Shown: positions 11,208 to 21,001 of the stretch, in pieces | Layout of the letters: each line of letters starts with the position of its first letter | Numbering within the stretch: the stretch's first letter is position 1 | Source: Aphanomyces cochlioides | Lineage: Eukaryota; Oomycota; Saprolegniomycetes; Saprolegniales; Verrucalvaceae | DNA: 64,000 nucleotides | NCBI GenBank assembly: GCA_019828595.1 | Contig: JAHQRK010000009.1 | Coordinates: 372,001 to 436,000, forward strand | Direction of reading: 5' to 3' | The notes under the pieces: generated by a model | What the model was told of the DNA's origin: nothing | Seen by the model: only the letters and a program-made list of their open reading frames with translations | Database searches by the model: none | Position numbers and translations under genes: made by a program

Positions 11208-11925
11208 TCTGGTGTCAATGAAGAGTTCCGAATACAAAGTGGATACCGAAAGGCGACCAGCGAGTCCCACGTTGGACAACTGACTGGCCCTCCGAACACA
11301 AGTTTTTACTCTTCGAGTGCAGAGCATCGTCATTCCTTTGGCCCCTTTCATGCCGCGTCACTGGCTCCATCAAAGAGCTTTCCGTGGACATCCTGGGGTA
11401 TGCTTGATGAGAGAGCTCATCAAGTTCATGAAGTGGCAATGCCATGTTGGTTTCACCCGTGTATGATGTGTTTTTCCCCGGTGGACATACTTGCTCACCA
11501 ATTCTTCTCCATTCATCTGCAACAATCATTGTGATTTTACAAGGTTGAAGGGACTCTTATGGCACACTGCTATCTGCTTTAGCTCCTTGCCTCTTAGTTA
11601 ACGTTCCTGGAGCGCTAAAAGCAGCTTGTGTTGACTACGAGTTGTCGAGGGAGTAAATATATGCTTTTCCCAGGTGAGTTTAGCGTGTTTTACACTTTGC
11701 ACAAGGTCCCTCCTTGCAATGCGCCAGCAGCATTGCCATCGACACTGCACAATCGAATGCCCAGCTTCAAACTTGGTTTACCACCAGAGAGTCTAAACCC
11801 CTCTCGACGATTACAGGCTGATCAAGCGACGTCAGTCCTTAGTCTGGCTCTGAGGGTTTCAAAAAGTGTAACTGCTGGCTGCAGTTACTCATTCCCCAGA
11901 ACAAACTGTCAGAACGACGCCTAAG
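11208..11925. other. Divergent intergenic region, ENT 1 / ENT 2
   Basis: 718 bp between two divergently oriented transporter starts, so it should hold both promoters. No coding evidence, no TTATCCGGAT motif and no other recognisable site. Confidence 0.4.
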
Positions 11926-13122
11926 ATGCCAGAATCTCCAAGAAGCCGACCCAAGGCGATTCCCCCGCCGTATGATACCTTCACACTCAATGTTGTCGAC
12001 GGCACTGGCAACCAACGCCGCGTGAATGTGCTTTTTGGCTTGATCGGCTTCTCCTATTTGTTTGCCCTCGATGCCTTGTTCCAGCCCGTGGACTATTGGC
12101 GCCTTGTCTTCCCTACCTTTAATGTCGAGTTTGAGATCTCGTGGGTGTACAATTGCGCCAGCGCTACGACGCTCTTTCTCCTCGTGTTGAGTGGTGCAGT
12201 CCCCAAATTTGTCCAAAGAATCGTCGGTTGTTATGTCATTATCATCGTTTGTCTCGTGTCATTACCTGCGTCACATTTTGTCTTGTCAAGCGAGACCCAG
12301 AACCTCGTTGTGGTCCTTGGAAGCACAGCTCTAGCTTCAATGACCATCTCAACTGTCGACAGCACCATGTTTGCCCTGGGCTCCCTGTTTTCACCCGGTG
12401 CAATCGAGCATCTGCAGCTCGGGATGGGTTTTGCGCTGCTCACCTCGGCCCTCTACCGAGTGTTTTCAAAGGCTGTCTTTGCTATCGACATGGTTATTCC
12501 AGCCACTATGCTCTACTTTGGCTTGGCAGTGGCGACAGTTTCCATGGGCTTGGCAGCTTTCGTCCAGCTGGAGCGACTTAGTTCCACTCGTGAGGCAATG
12601 CGTCATTCCCGACGGCAAGTCATTTCGCTTAGCGTGTGGCCCAAGATTTGGTTCCACGAGTGTCTCGTTGCGTTGTCGTATAGCTGCTCGTCCGTGGTGT
12701 ATCCTGGTGTTGTATCGAGTATTCCAAGCTACAATTTCACCGAGCTTGATACAAGTGGTTGGTGGCCGCTTATGCTCATGTTGGTGTACGCCATTGGTGA
12801 AGCTTGTGGTCGTTTCTGTGTCCGTTGGCGCTTTGGATTAACCTCTCAAAGCATTGTCAAGCTTGTTGTGGTCCGCCTCGCTCTTGTGCCCCTCGTTGTC
12901 AGCTGTGCTATGGGCGTCCTCTTCACGAACGATATGATTTCCCTCGTCATCGTGCTCCTCTCTGGGCTCTCCAGCGGCTACGTTGGAACTCTTGCCATAG
13001 TACTCGTCAGCGACTGCGTGGATCCCGACGAGCGCAGTGCCACTGGAATGTTTTCCAGCCTGAGCATCAACGTTGGTTTGCTCACAGGAGCAACCTTTGC
13101 TTTAGCTGCTGTACGCCTCTAA
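11926..13122 (+). CDS. ENT-family nucleoside transporter paralogue 2
   Basis: Intronless, 398 residues. A short Pro-rich cytosolic N-terminus (about 1-35) precedes span 1 with ALFQPVDYWRLVFPTFNVEF. The sixth or seventh hydrophobic block has SSIPSYNFTEL, conserved across the cluster; IGEACGRFCVRWRFG matches the ENT GR motif region; the last blocks have LSSGYVGTLAIVLVSDCV and ERSATGMFSSLSINVG. A plasma-membrane or vacuolar nucleoside/base transporter is inferred from the family. Paralogue 3 starts only 63 bp downstream on the same strand. Confidence 0.85.
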   Translation: MPESPRSRPKAIPPPYDTFTLNVVDGTGNQRRVNVLFGLIGFSYLFALDALFQPVDYWRLVFPTFNVEFEISWVYNCASATTLFLLVLSGAVPKFVQRIVGCYVIIIVCLVSLPASHFVLSSETQNLVVVLGSTALASMTISTVDSTMFALGSLFSPGAIEHLQLGMGFALLTSALYRVFSKAVFAIDMVIPATMLYFGLAVATVSMGLAAFVQLERLSSTREAMRHSRRQVISLSVWPKIWFHECLVALSYSCSSVVYPGVVSSIPSYNFTELDTSGWWPLMLMLVYAIGEACGRFCVRWRFGLTSQSIVKLVVVRLALVPLVVSCAMGVLFTNDMISLVIVLLSGLSSGYVGTLAIVLVSDCVDPDERSATGMFSSLSINVGLLTGATFALAAVRL

Positions 13123-13188
13123 CCCCTTAACCCCTTATAACCCCTACACCCCTTCCCACTATCCGGATGAAATATCCTTATCCGGATG
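13123..13188 (+). promoter_or_regulatory. 63-bp spacer with two ATCCGGATGA motifs
   Basis: The whole spacer between two plus-strand transporter genes. It starts with a run of (T)AACCCCTT-like units (13,122-13,153) and then has TATCCGGATGA at 13,160-13,170 and TTATCCGGATGAC at 13,178-13,190. The second copy overlaps the ATG of paralogue 3 (13,186). Promoter function is inferred from position. Confidence 0.45.
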
Positions 13189-14445
13189 ACGAACTTTGAA
13201 ACGTCAATGAATGCCCAGGACGTCGCTTCATTGATGGACTTTCTCCCCGCCAAGGAAGCAATGGACGAGCGGACCGAGTTCCTTAAGAAGTTCGAAGCGC
13301 AGTATGAGAGCTTCAACGAGGACGACAAGAAATACGCGTTCAAGCTCTTCACCGTGATCGGGTTTTCGTATTTGTTCTCGTGCTTCGCGCTTTTGCAACC
13401 CGTTGACTACTGGCGCTTGATCTTCCCAACGTTCAATGCCGTGTTTGAGATCGCGTGGGTTTACAACGTTGCAAGCGTCAGCACGTTGCTTTTTCTCGTT
13501 TGGTGCGGCGCGTCTCCATCGTATGTCGAGCGTATTGTGGGCGGTTATGCGACCATTGTTCTCTTCATGATTGCACTCCCCGTGTCCCATTTTGTCTTGG
13601 ATAGCCAAAATGCCAATCTTGTCATGGTACTTGGCAGCACTGCGATCATTTCCATTGCAATCTCGACAATTGATAGCACCATGCTCTCGCTTGCGTCGCT
13701 GTTTCCAGTTGGTGCGATGGAGAACACCCAAGTTGGCATGGGGTTCGCCCTCTTCGTGTCGGCGCTCTACCGAGACGTCACCAAGACGTTCTTCCCCTCG
13801 GAGCTTGTCGTGGCCGCTACCATGCTCTATTTTGGCATCACGGTTGCCACTGTTGCAGCCGGTCTTGTGGCATTCTTCCTCCTCCTGCGCCTTCCCATGA
13901 CCCAGCACTACATCCACCACGTGGCCAAGTCTCAAGTGATTTACCGCGGAGTGTGGGGAAAGATTTGGTTCAACGTGGCAATGATTGCTACTTCATTTGG
14001 CTGCACCTACGTCGTTTATCCTGGCGTCGTCTCGTCGATCCCAAGCTACAATTTCTCCTCACTCAACACAACAGGCTGGTGGCCTTTGATCCTCATGACG
14101 ATCTTTGCTGGTTTCGAAGCCACTGGCCGCTCGTGCGTACGGTGGCGCATGGCCACGCACGAAAACATTTGGACGGTTGTGCTTCCTCGCCTTTTGCTCA
14201 TTCCACTGCTCATCCTGAGTGCCAAGGGCGAGTGGCTCGCCCACGATGCGATTTCGCTCGTCCTGGTCATGCTCCTAGGGTGGTCGAATGGCTATTGTGG
14301 AACTCTTGCCGTCGTCGTGCTCAATGATTGCGTGGACGACCACGAGCAAAGCGTGACGGGGATGTTTGCAAGCTTGGCAATCAACGTCGGCATTCTCAGC
14401 GGCGCGACTGTGAGCCTGCTCGTCGCCTATCTCCTTGGAGTTTAA
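13186..14445 (+). CDS. ENT-family nucleoside transporter paralogue 3
   Basis: Intronless, 419 residues from the ATG at 13,186; a second in-frame ATG at 13,207 is equally plausible because the first overlaps the TCCGGATG motif. A charged N-terminus (about 1-45) is followed by about eleven hydrophobic segments. Family marks: LLQPVDYWRLIFPTFN, SSIPSYNFSSLNTTGWW, FEATGRSCVRWR, WSNGYCGTLAVVVLNDCV and SVTGMFASLAINVG. Role as for the other paralogues. Convergent with paralogue 4, whose stop is 78 bp away. Confidence 0.85.
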   Translation: MTNFETSMNAQDVASLMDFLPAKEAMDERTEFLKKFEAQYESFNEDDKKYAFKLFTVIGFSYLFSCFALLQPVDYWRLIFPTFNAVFEIAWVYNVASVSTLLFLVWCGASPSYVERIVGGYATIVLFMIALPVSHFVLDSQNANLVMVLGSTAIISIAISTIDSTMLSLASLFPVGAMENTQVGMGFALFVSALYRDVTKTFFPSELVVAATMLYFGITVATVAAGLVAFFLLLRLPMTQHYIHHVAKSQVIYRGVWGKIWFNVAMIATSFGCTYVVYPGVVSSIPSYNFSSLNTTGWWPLILMTIFAGFEATGRSCVRWRMATHENIWTVVLPRLLLIPLLILSAKGEWLAHDAISLVLVMLLGWSNGYCGTLAVVVLNDCVDDHEQSVTGMFASLAINVGILSGATVSLLVAYLLGV

Positions 14446-14523
14446 GCTAGCGTAGTTCAGAGTACAGTGTGGTCAGCTCTAATTGTTTAAAAAAATCTAG
14501 TGCGCCATCATGAACTTTGATAG

Positions 14524-15711
14524 CTAGATGTGAAGCAATTTGGCCAAGGCTAGAGCGACTGAAGAGCCCGCGAGGACGCCAATGTTGATAGAGAGACTCG
14601 TGCACATTCCAGTGACGCTCAGCTCTTCCGAATTGACGCAGTCGTTGACGACAACCACGGCGAGAGTTCCGCAATATCCATCGGACCATCCCAGCAGCAA
14701 GACAAATACGGTCGAGAAGACGTCGTGGGTGAAGCACCAGCCAAGAGCAGAGCAGAGCAGAAGAGGAACGAGGATCCACCGAGCTACGACTGGCTGCCAC
14801 ACTGTTTCAAAAGTGTAGCCCATGCGCCAACGAACGCAATAGCGACCGACAGCGTTGCCGATTGAAAAGAGAAGCATCATGAGGAGAGGCCACCATCCTG
14901 TCGAATTGAGCGAGGAAAAGTTGTAGCTCGGGATTGTCGACACGACGCCAGGGTAAACGAGATTCGAGCATGCGTAGGAGATGCCGACGATGCACTCTTG
15001 GAACCAAATCTTGCGCCAGACGGAAAGATTGATGTGTTGAGAGCGGTGGATCGCATGACGGCTCGTTGGAAGACGCATGAGCTTTGTGAAGGCAAGAAGA
15101 CCAGTCGAGACAATCCCAGTGGCGATCGCAAAGTACAAGATCGTCGCCGCGACGACAAAGTCAGCGGACAGGACGGCTTTTGAAAAGATCCGAGCGAGTG
15201 CCGACAGAACAAGAGCGAAACCCATGCCGAGCTGCACGCGTTCGACTGCTCCTCGTGGAAAGAGCGATGCCAAGGCGAAAGTTGTGTTATCGACGGTCGA
15301 GATAGCCATCGATAAGATGGCTGTGCTTGCAAGCACCATGACGAGATTTTGCGTTTCCCCCACAAGGACAAAATGTGACAACGGCAGAGCGACCAGAACA
15401 ACAAGCATAGTGGCGTATCCACCGACAATTCGACCAATGTACCATGGAACGAAGCCACAAGTGACGAGGAGGACAAGTGTCGCCGTGCTACTGCAGTTGT
15501 AAACCCACGAGATTTCAAACTCCGCGTTGAAAGTTGGAAAGAGCAAGTGCCAGTAATCCACGGGTTGAAAGATCGCATCGAGGGCGTAGTAGTATGAGAA
15601 CCCAAGGACTGTAAATAGACGAAACGCAGTGAAAGTTGACGCGTCTTGAGATTTAAACGTCGCGTACGAAGCTGCGTTGGGAAGAGCGACGATCTCCAGG
15701 CTCGCCGACAT
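14524..15711 (-). CDS. ENT-family nucleoside transporter paralogue 4
   Basis: Intronless, 395 residues from the ATG at 15,711. An in-frame ATG at 15,807 would add 32 residues; the shorter start matches paralogue lengths. Marks: AIFQPVDYWHLLFPTFNAEF in span 1, STIPSYNFSSLNSTGWW, IGNAVGRYCVRWRMG, WSDGYCGTLAVVVVNDCV and SVTGMCTSLSINIG. Closest by eye to paralogues 2 and 3. Divergent from paralogue 5 with about 1.1 kb between. Confidence 0.85.
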   Translation of the reverse strand: MSASLEIVALPNAASYATFKSQDASTFTAFRLFTVLGFSYYYALDAIFQPVDYWHLLFPTFNAEFEISWVYNCSSTATLVLLVTCGFVPWYIGRIVGGYATMLVVLVALPLSHFVLVGETQNLVMVLASTAILSMAISTVDNTTFALASLFPRGAVERVQLGMGFALVLSALARIFSKAVLSADFVVAATILYFAIATGIVSTGLLAFTKLMRLPTSRHAIHRSQHINLSVWRKIWFQECIVGISYACSNLVYPGVVSTIPSYNFSSLNSTGWWPLLMMLLFSIGNAVGRYCVRWRMGYTFETVWQPVVARWILVPLLLCSALGWCFTHDVFSTVFVLLLGWSDGYCGTLAVVVVNDCVNSEELSVTGMCTSLSINIGVLAGSSVALALAKLLHI

Positions 15712-16792
15712 GATGCTGATGGCACGCCAATTCTTCACTGCGAGATGACAACTCTTGGAGATTGTCAGTACTGTATTGCAGGACGAGGTGATAGATAACT
15801 TCACCATCTTGCACCGATCAGTCTATCTTGGTTGATAGCGTCACGGGCAACCTCTTGCCACGACCCACCACTTGGTTGCATGTCAACTACAAGCACAATG
15901 CACGTGAGCTAGCTACAGTAGCAAACGCTCTCCTCCGAGCTTGAAAACAACGCCATGGCTCTACGACGTGGATAGTTTCAAGTCTCCTTCGTCATAAGGA
16001 GCAATAGACGGCGAGATTTCCATCGGAACTTGCGAGCATACCGAAATAAATTCCTCGGCCCACTGCAGGCTCAACTTTGCTTCCTAGGAGTGTTGTGGCT
16101 TTTGCTGTCGAGTGACGGAGCGCTCACTGGCCTGTGGTTCCATATATGTAGAATGCCAGCCAACGAAGTGGCATTGTAGCCTGTGATATGCTGAAGGGAA
16201 TCGTTTCTTTGACACGCCGATGGCACCAACTCTTTCCGGATAATTCCACGTGGCAACGCGAGAACGAACTGTTGCAACCCTTCATGAACTGATATTTTAT
16301 CTGAAAGAAAGTATAAATTGTATTAAGGGAATTCCAGCGTAGCCGTGATAACTTGGTGATTTCAGCTTGGATCATTGTCAAAGAGACCTGACCATCATGG
16401 AGTCCACGACGAAGACCAAAGTAGCAGTCCAGACTCTTCAATCTCCATTCATAAGCTACGGCTGGGAATAGTTCGATCCCAGGGGAATCAGCGCTTTGTT
16501 GAATTACAGACTGCAACCACCCAGACAGAATACGTCTAATGGAAATCTCGCCAGCTTCAAATTGTTGCTATCTCCGTTCATGCGTCGCATCTTTCCACGG
16601 ACGAATGCTCTGTCAGTTGGCATGCAGTGGATTGACCTTGAGTGCTCTGGACTGGGCTAGCAGCAGGGACAAAGCGGTGGTAGGTGGTTGGTATAATTGA
16701 AATTATTTTCCTTATTCGAGTATAGGTAATTTATTGCTTGTATTGTATTGTAACTGCAGTTTCCTTCGGTGGACCTTCGGTTGTCGACTGCC
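15712..16792. other. Divergent intergenic region, ENT 4 / ENT 5
   Basis: No coding evidence in 1.08 kb. Contains CTTTCCGGATAATTCC at 16,232-16,247, a copy of the recurring motif, about 520 bp from either start codon. Confidence 0.4.
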
Positions 16793-18016
16793 ATGTCGGA
16801 GGAACACAAGCCATTCGTGAAGGACAATGCGGTCTCGTCCGAGTACGATCCAATGCTTAAAGAGAGCGGCGCTGCCTCTGACGACAAGCGTGACATGAAT
16901 TCGGCCAGCTTTCTCTTCATGGTGCTTGGCTTTGGCTATCTCTTCCCGTACCATGCGCTTGCCCAACCCGTGGACTACTGGCATCTCCTCTTTCCAACAT
17001 TTGAAGTGGACTTTGAGATCTCGTGGGCGTACAACATTGCGAGCGTCACGACGCTCTTCCTCATCGTCTGGCTCGGCGGCAAGCAATGGTACACTGGGCG
17101 TATTGTCGGTGGTTTCATTGTCCAAGTCGTCGTGCTGGCTGTCCTCCCGGCGTCCTACTTTGTCCTGAAGAACCAAACGCAAAACCTCGTCATGGTGCTT
17201 GGAAGCGCTGCGGTTGTTGCCATCGCGACGTCGTTCTTGGACAGCTCTGTCTTTTCGCTGGCCAACTTGTTTCCGTCTGGTGGTATTGAGAGCGTGCAGC
17301 TCGGCATGGGCTTTTCGATGGTCGTCACGTCGTTCTACCGTCTTGTCACCAAAGCTTTCTTTTCCTCCAGCATGGTCGTCGAAGCCACGATGCTCTACTT
17401 CTTCGTTGGGGCCATCACTGTCGGCTGTGGCATCTTTGCCTACTACCAGCTCCTCTGTCTTCCTCTGACAACTCGCTGTCTGTCGTACGCCGCTCAAGAT
17501 ATCGTGCGCATGTCGCTCGTCAAGAAAATTTGGGCTCAAGAACTCATGGTGACTCTGACGTATGCTACGAGCTTAGCCATTTGGCCAGGAGTTATCTCCG
17601 TCATCCCAAGCTACAATTTCCCCCAGCTCAACAAATCGGGGTGGTGGCCACTGCTGCTGCTCTCGCTCTACTCCGTCTCGGAGCTCATCGGGCGGTACTT
17701 GGTGCGCTATCGCGGCGGCATTACGTCCAAGTCAGTCTGGACGCTCGTTGTCCCCCGCCTCGTCTTGATTCCCCTTGCAATTTGCTGCGCCCAAGGCGTA
17801 CCAGGCTTTACCCACGACGCAGTATCCATCGCGGTGTCTGTCATCACCGCCGTCTCTGCGGGGTATGTCGGTACGGTCAGTATAATTGTCGTCAACGAAT
17901 GTGTCGAAGTCGAAGAGCAGAGTGCGACGGGGATGCTCTCGAGCTTTTTCCTCAACATTGGATTGATCCTCGGGTCGTCCGGTGGGTATGTCATCGCAAG
18001 CGTCTTTGGCTTGTGA
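16793..18016 (+). CDS. ENT-family nucleoside transporter paralogue 5
   Basis: Intronless, 407 residues from the ATG at 16,793. An acidic N-terminus (about 1-40) precedes span 1 with ALAQPVDYWHLLFPTFEVDF. Other marks: SVIPSYNFPQLNKSGWW, SELIGRYLVRYRGG, SAGYVGTVSIIVVNECV and SATGMLSSFFLNIG. The usual Asn of the SNGY motif is Ala here. Convergent with paralogue 6 across about 350 bp without a gene. Confidence 0.85.
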   Translation: MSEEHKPFVKDNAVSSEYDPMLKESGAASDDKRDMNSASFLFMVLGFGYLFPYHALAQPVDYWHLLFPTFEVDFEISWAYNIASVTTLFLIVWLGGKQWYTGRIVGGFIVQVVVLAVLPASYFVLKNQTQNLVMVLGSAAVVAIATSFLDSSVFSLANLFPSGGIESVQLGMGFSMVVTSFYRLVTKAFFSSSMVVEATMLYFFVGAITVGCGIFAYYQLLCLPLTTRCLSYAAQDIVRMSLVKKIWAQELMVTLTYATSLAIWPGVISVIPSYNFPQLNKSGWWPLLLLSLYSVSELIGRYLVRYRGGITSKSVWTLVVPRLVLIPLAICCAQGVPGFTHDAVSIAVSVITAVSAGYVGTVSIIVVNECVEVEEQSATGMLSSFFLNIGLILGSSGGYVIASVFGL

Positions 18017-18368
18017 GTTGTCCTTGATAGAGAGCTTTAAGAAGTACGATAGAGAAATAGACTTTGTGTGTCGTCTGCAAATCTCTTGCCCCCTTCCATG
18101 TCGTTGTTTCCAGGAAATATTTCGAGTCGAACACCTTTGAGTGCTCCTTAGCACCTGAAGATGCAGCCCTCGACGCAATCCCAGGCACTAGGCGCTCGTC
18201 AACCTTGATAAGCCTCACGCTGCTGTGGAAGAGCTGCTTGTGAAGGTTGCTGTGGTGTCTGCAAGGGACTTTTCAGAGAGTTCGCCAAAATAGGTCTATG
18301 GAAAGACTTATTACATTGCAAGAAAATCTACGACAATTAGGTTGATACGGTAGATTTTGAGGGGGTGC

Positions 18369-19658
18369 TTAGGCTGGCGGTGCATGGACAAATTGGGACA
18401 AGATCAAGCCCAACGTGGAGCCCACGACGAGGCCAAAGTTCAAGAAGAAGCCGGTAAAGCTGCCAGCAATGTGTTTCTCGTCGTCGTCGACGCATTCGTT
18501 GACGAAGAGAATCGTGAGGGAGCCGTGGTAGCCGTTCGTAAAGCCCAAGATCACGACGAAGAGAATGGACCAAGCGTCGTGCGTGAACCAAATGCCTTGA
18601 ACGCTCAGAACAATGCAAGGAACCAAGAGCATCCGCAACGCCACGGCTTTCCACACGTTGTCTTTGGTCAATCCGCAGCGATATGAGACGAGAAGACGGC
18701 CCAAACAGTCCACGATGGAAAAGATCGTGAGGAGAATCAATGGCCACCAGCCCGTTTTCTGGAGTTCGGGAAAGTTGTAGCTCTTCATCTCGGTCACAAG
18801 CGGTGGCCAGAGTGTGAGCGACGTCATAAAGAGCAACGCGACTTGGATTTGGTTGCGGATGCATTTGCGCAAGATCGCCCAGCGATTCAATTCCGTCGTC
18901 TTGGCTTCCACAAGCGGCAACGTTTCTTCGGATGTCGCGGTGGCAATTTTCTTGGACATGGGCACTTGAAGGAGCACAAAGTACGCACCGATGCAAAGCC
19001 CGACGGTGACAGCGCCAGAGTAGAAGTACAGAGAGCTCGATGCGATCACAGCATCTGGAGGAAAGACGAGTTTGGTCACATCGCGGTAGATGGATCCGAT
19101 CAAAGTACTCAGGCCAATGCCAAACTGGAGCGATTCTTGGGCATGGAGCGGGTACTTGGACGCGAGCGAGATGACACAGCTGTCCAAGAAGGCGGTGACG
19201 ATGGCTGCAAAGGCCGTGGCACCGAGGACCGACGCGATATGCGCTGATTCGCCTGAGATGTAGTAATACACCGCCGGGACAAAGACAAGGACACCAAGCT
19301 GGCCGGCAAAGCCACCGACAATTCGGCCTGTGAACCACGGCGTCGAGCCAAACGATACGATGAGCGCAAGCGCGATCAAGTTTGTGTAGAGAAACACACA
19401 CGTGATGGAGAACTCAATGTTGAAATCGGGAAAGAGGAACGTCCAGTAGTCCACTGGTTGTGTCAGCGCCGAGAAGGGAAAGAGATAGCCGACGCCGATC
19501 AGCGCGAAGAGAACATTGATGAGGTGGCGCTCTAAAGATGGAGAGATGTCAAAGAGCGAGCCCATCGTTCGTCCTGTGGCCGAAGAGATTGCCAAGTGAA
19601 GCCACTCGGTGGACCATTTGTTTGTTTGGAGGGTGACCACATCGTCGACCTCTGGCAT
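18369..19658 (-). CDS. ENT-family nucleoside transporter paralogue 6
   Basis: Intronless, 429 residues from the ATG at 19,658. The most diverged paralogue: it keeps ALTQPVDYWTFLFPDFNIEF, EMKSYNFPELQKTGWW (the IPSYNF motif is changed), VDCLGRLLVSYRCG and FTNGYHGSLTILFVNECV, and has a longer charged central loop (about 210-240), as in typical ENTs. It is also the copy most like canonical ENTs near the C-terminus (IAGSFTGFFLNFGL). The ATG overlaps an ATATCCGG motif at 19,657-19,664. Confidence 0.85.
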   Translation of the reverse strand: MPEVDDVVTLQTNKWSTEWLHLAISSATGRTMGSLFDISPSLERHLINVLFALIGVGYLFPFSALTQPVDYWTFLFPDFNIEFSITCVFLYTNLIALALIVSFGSTPWFTGRIVGGFAGQLGVLVFVPAVYYYISGESAHIASVLGATAFAAIVTAFLDSCVISLASKYPLHAQESLQFGIGLSTLIGSIYRDVTKLVFPPDAVIASSSLYFYSGAVTVGLCIGAYFVLLQVPMSKKIATATSEETLPLVEAKTTELNRWAILRKCIRNQIQVALLFMTSLTLWPPLVTEMKSYNFPELQKTGWWPLILLTIFSIVDCLGRLLVSYRCGLTKDNVWKAVALRMLLVPCIVLSVQGIWFTHDAWSILFVVILGFTNGYHGSLTILFVNECVDDDEKHIAGSFTGFFLNFGLVVGSTLGLILSQFVHAPPA

Positions 19659-19664
19659 ATCCGG
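19657..19664 (-). promoter_or_regulatory. ATATCCGG at the start of ENT paralogue 6
   Basis: On the minus strand the sequence reads CCGGATATG with the final ATG as start codon, the same close placement seen at paralogue 3. Confidence 0.3.
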
Positions 19665-20227
19665 TCAACGTTGAGTTTACAAATTTTCATATAAATTGTA
19701 AAAAACTTGAAAAAATATTTTAAAAAATCAGATGGACATTTCAAAATTGTGAAAGAGACTGCCATGGATTGACAACGAAACCTCATATCGTAGCAACGTA
19801 CAAGATGTGCACGATACTCGCGTGCGTTTGGAATTGTTGCACGTCGTTGGGGAACGTTATCTCATTGCGTAACAGAGGCAAATGTTTGGAGTGCTAAAAT
19901 TAGCCAAATTCGACAAAAATACTCCAAAAATGATTTTTCATTCAATTTTTTTAATATAGACATCCCACTCGTATACTCGTATCGCGCAATGTTGACATGA
20001 AAAAGAAGGAAACGAATCTCGATGGAATCTTCTCAAGCTTGACACCCTCAGCCGACGAATACGCAGGCTCTCTTGCCGCCTCCAAGGCTATCGCAGTCCT
20101 TGAGCTTGTGCTGGATTGGACTATACTTCAATTGTATTTTGTTGTATTTTTATATTTTATTTCTATTTTTAATTGAATTTTGTCGTGGTCGATGGACATT
20201 TGACACATGTGAGATTGTTTTTGTATG
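19665..20227. other. AT-rich intergenic region
   Basis: About 560 bp, strongly AT-rich around 19,680-19,760 and 20,120-20,200. No gene or RNA seen. Confidence 0.4.
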
Positions 20228-20836
20228 CTACAAGTTGGCATAGATGGAATACGCCGACTTGTGGATGACATGCGTCGATTGAGGCGGCGTTTCCATAACG
20301 ACGACAGGATGAACCTCAGCAGCCTTGGAGGGCTTCATATCTTTTTCAAAGTCGATGTTGTCCAGGGGAGCTGAGTTGCGGCGGCACCACCAGGCTAGAC
20401 GACTGGCCAGCGATGTGCAGAGGACGCACAAGAGCGCGATCGGCGTCCCTATGACTCGCCACATGTAAGCTATACGAGTAAGCGTCAAGCGACAAGAAGA
20501 AAAGAGATGAAGTTACTCAGCCAGATGCTCAAGAGCATGCAAATCGGCACTTTTTTGTCTGCTGTTTTCGCTTTCTGCGATGATGGCGACGACATGGATG
20601 ACGAAGACAACGACTTTGCAGCTTGACGACAGCCCTTGCCCGATGTATTGTAGTGAAGTGTGAGCGATTCCTTGGAGATAGTTTGGTCACACCACCAGCA
20701 GTAGATTGCCTTGCAAGATGGACAACGCACGGCATTCGCGTGGACTTGACAAGTCAATCAGGATAAGACTCCCAGGTATGGCAAGCTTACCTTCGTTTTC
20801 CAGCGGCGCCGAGCACAATGGACACGCCTTCGCCAT
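20228..20836 (-). CDS. Small RING/IBR-like zinc-binding membrane protein
   Basis: Three exons by hand: 20836-20791, 20744-20517, 20469-20228 (introns of 46 and 47 nt); 171 residues. The first 50 residues have paired cysteines (ACPLCSAPLE, then RCPSCKAIYCWWCDQTI, and a later H...C) in the style of a half RING or IBR zinc site. A Ser/Lys-rich linker follows, then one or two hydrophobic segments (about 105-140, PICMLLSIWLTYM and IALLCVLCTSLASRL) and a polar tail. A membrane-anchored ubiquitin-ligase-like role is suggested but the domain is too small to be a full RBR ligase. Start codon uncertain. Divergent from the PDZ gene with only 165 bp between. Confidence 0.65.
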
Positions 20837-21001
20837 CCTGACGGAAGCTTGAAGAGTGGCAAAAGCTCCATGGCTTGACACTCGTCGAACATGAAGGCAA
20901 TGGACGGACGTTGGGATCAACCGCCCGAGATTCCCATTTTCTCATGCGCCCCATTGGACAATAATCAAAAAGCTCGATCGAGTGATTTCCTGTAACGCCT
21001 C

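Noticed and set aside
16464..16490. Possible tRNA T-arm (AGTTCGATCCCAGG)
   Set aside because: No matching acceptor stem, D-arm or anticodon arm could be folded around it.
16712..17539. 275-codon frame antisense to ENT paralogue 5
   Set aside because: Highly charged product typical of antisense of membrane-protein codons; no motif.
18337..19401. 354-codon minus-strand frame inside ENT paralogue 6
   Set aside because: Shifted reading of the transporter; Arg/His/Cys-rich with no membrane spans.
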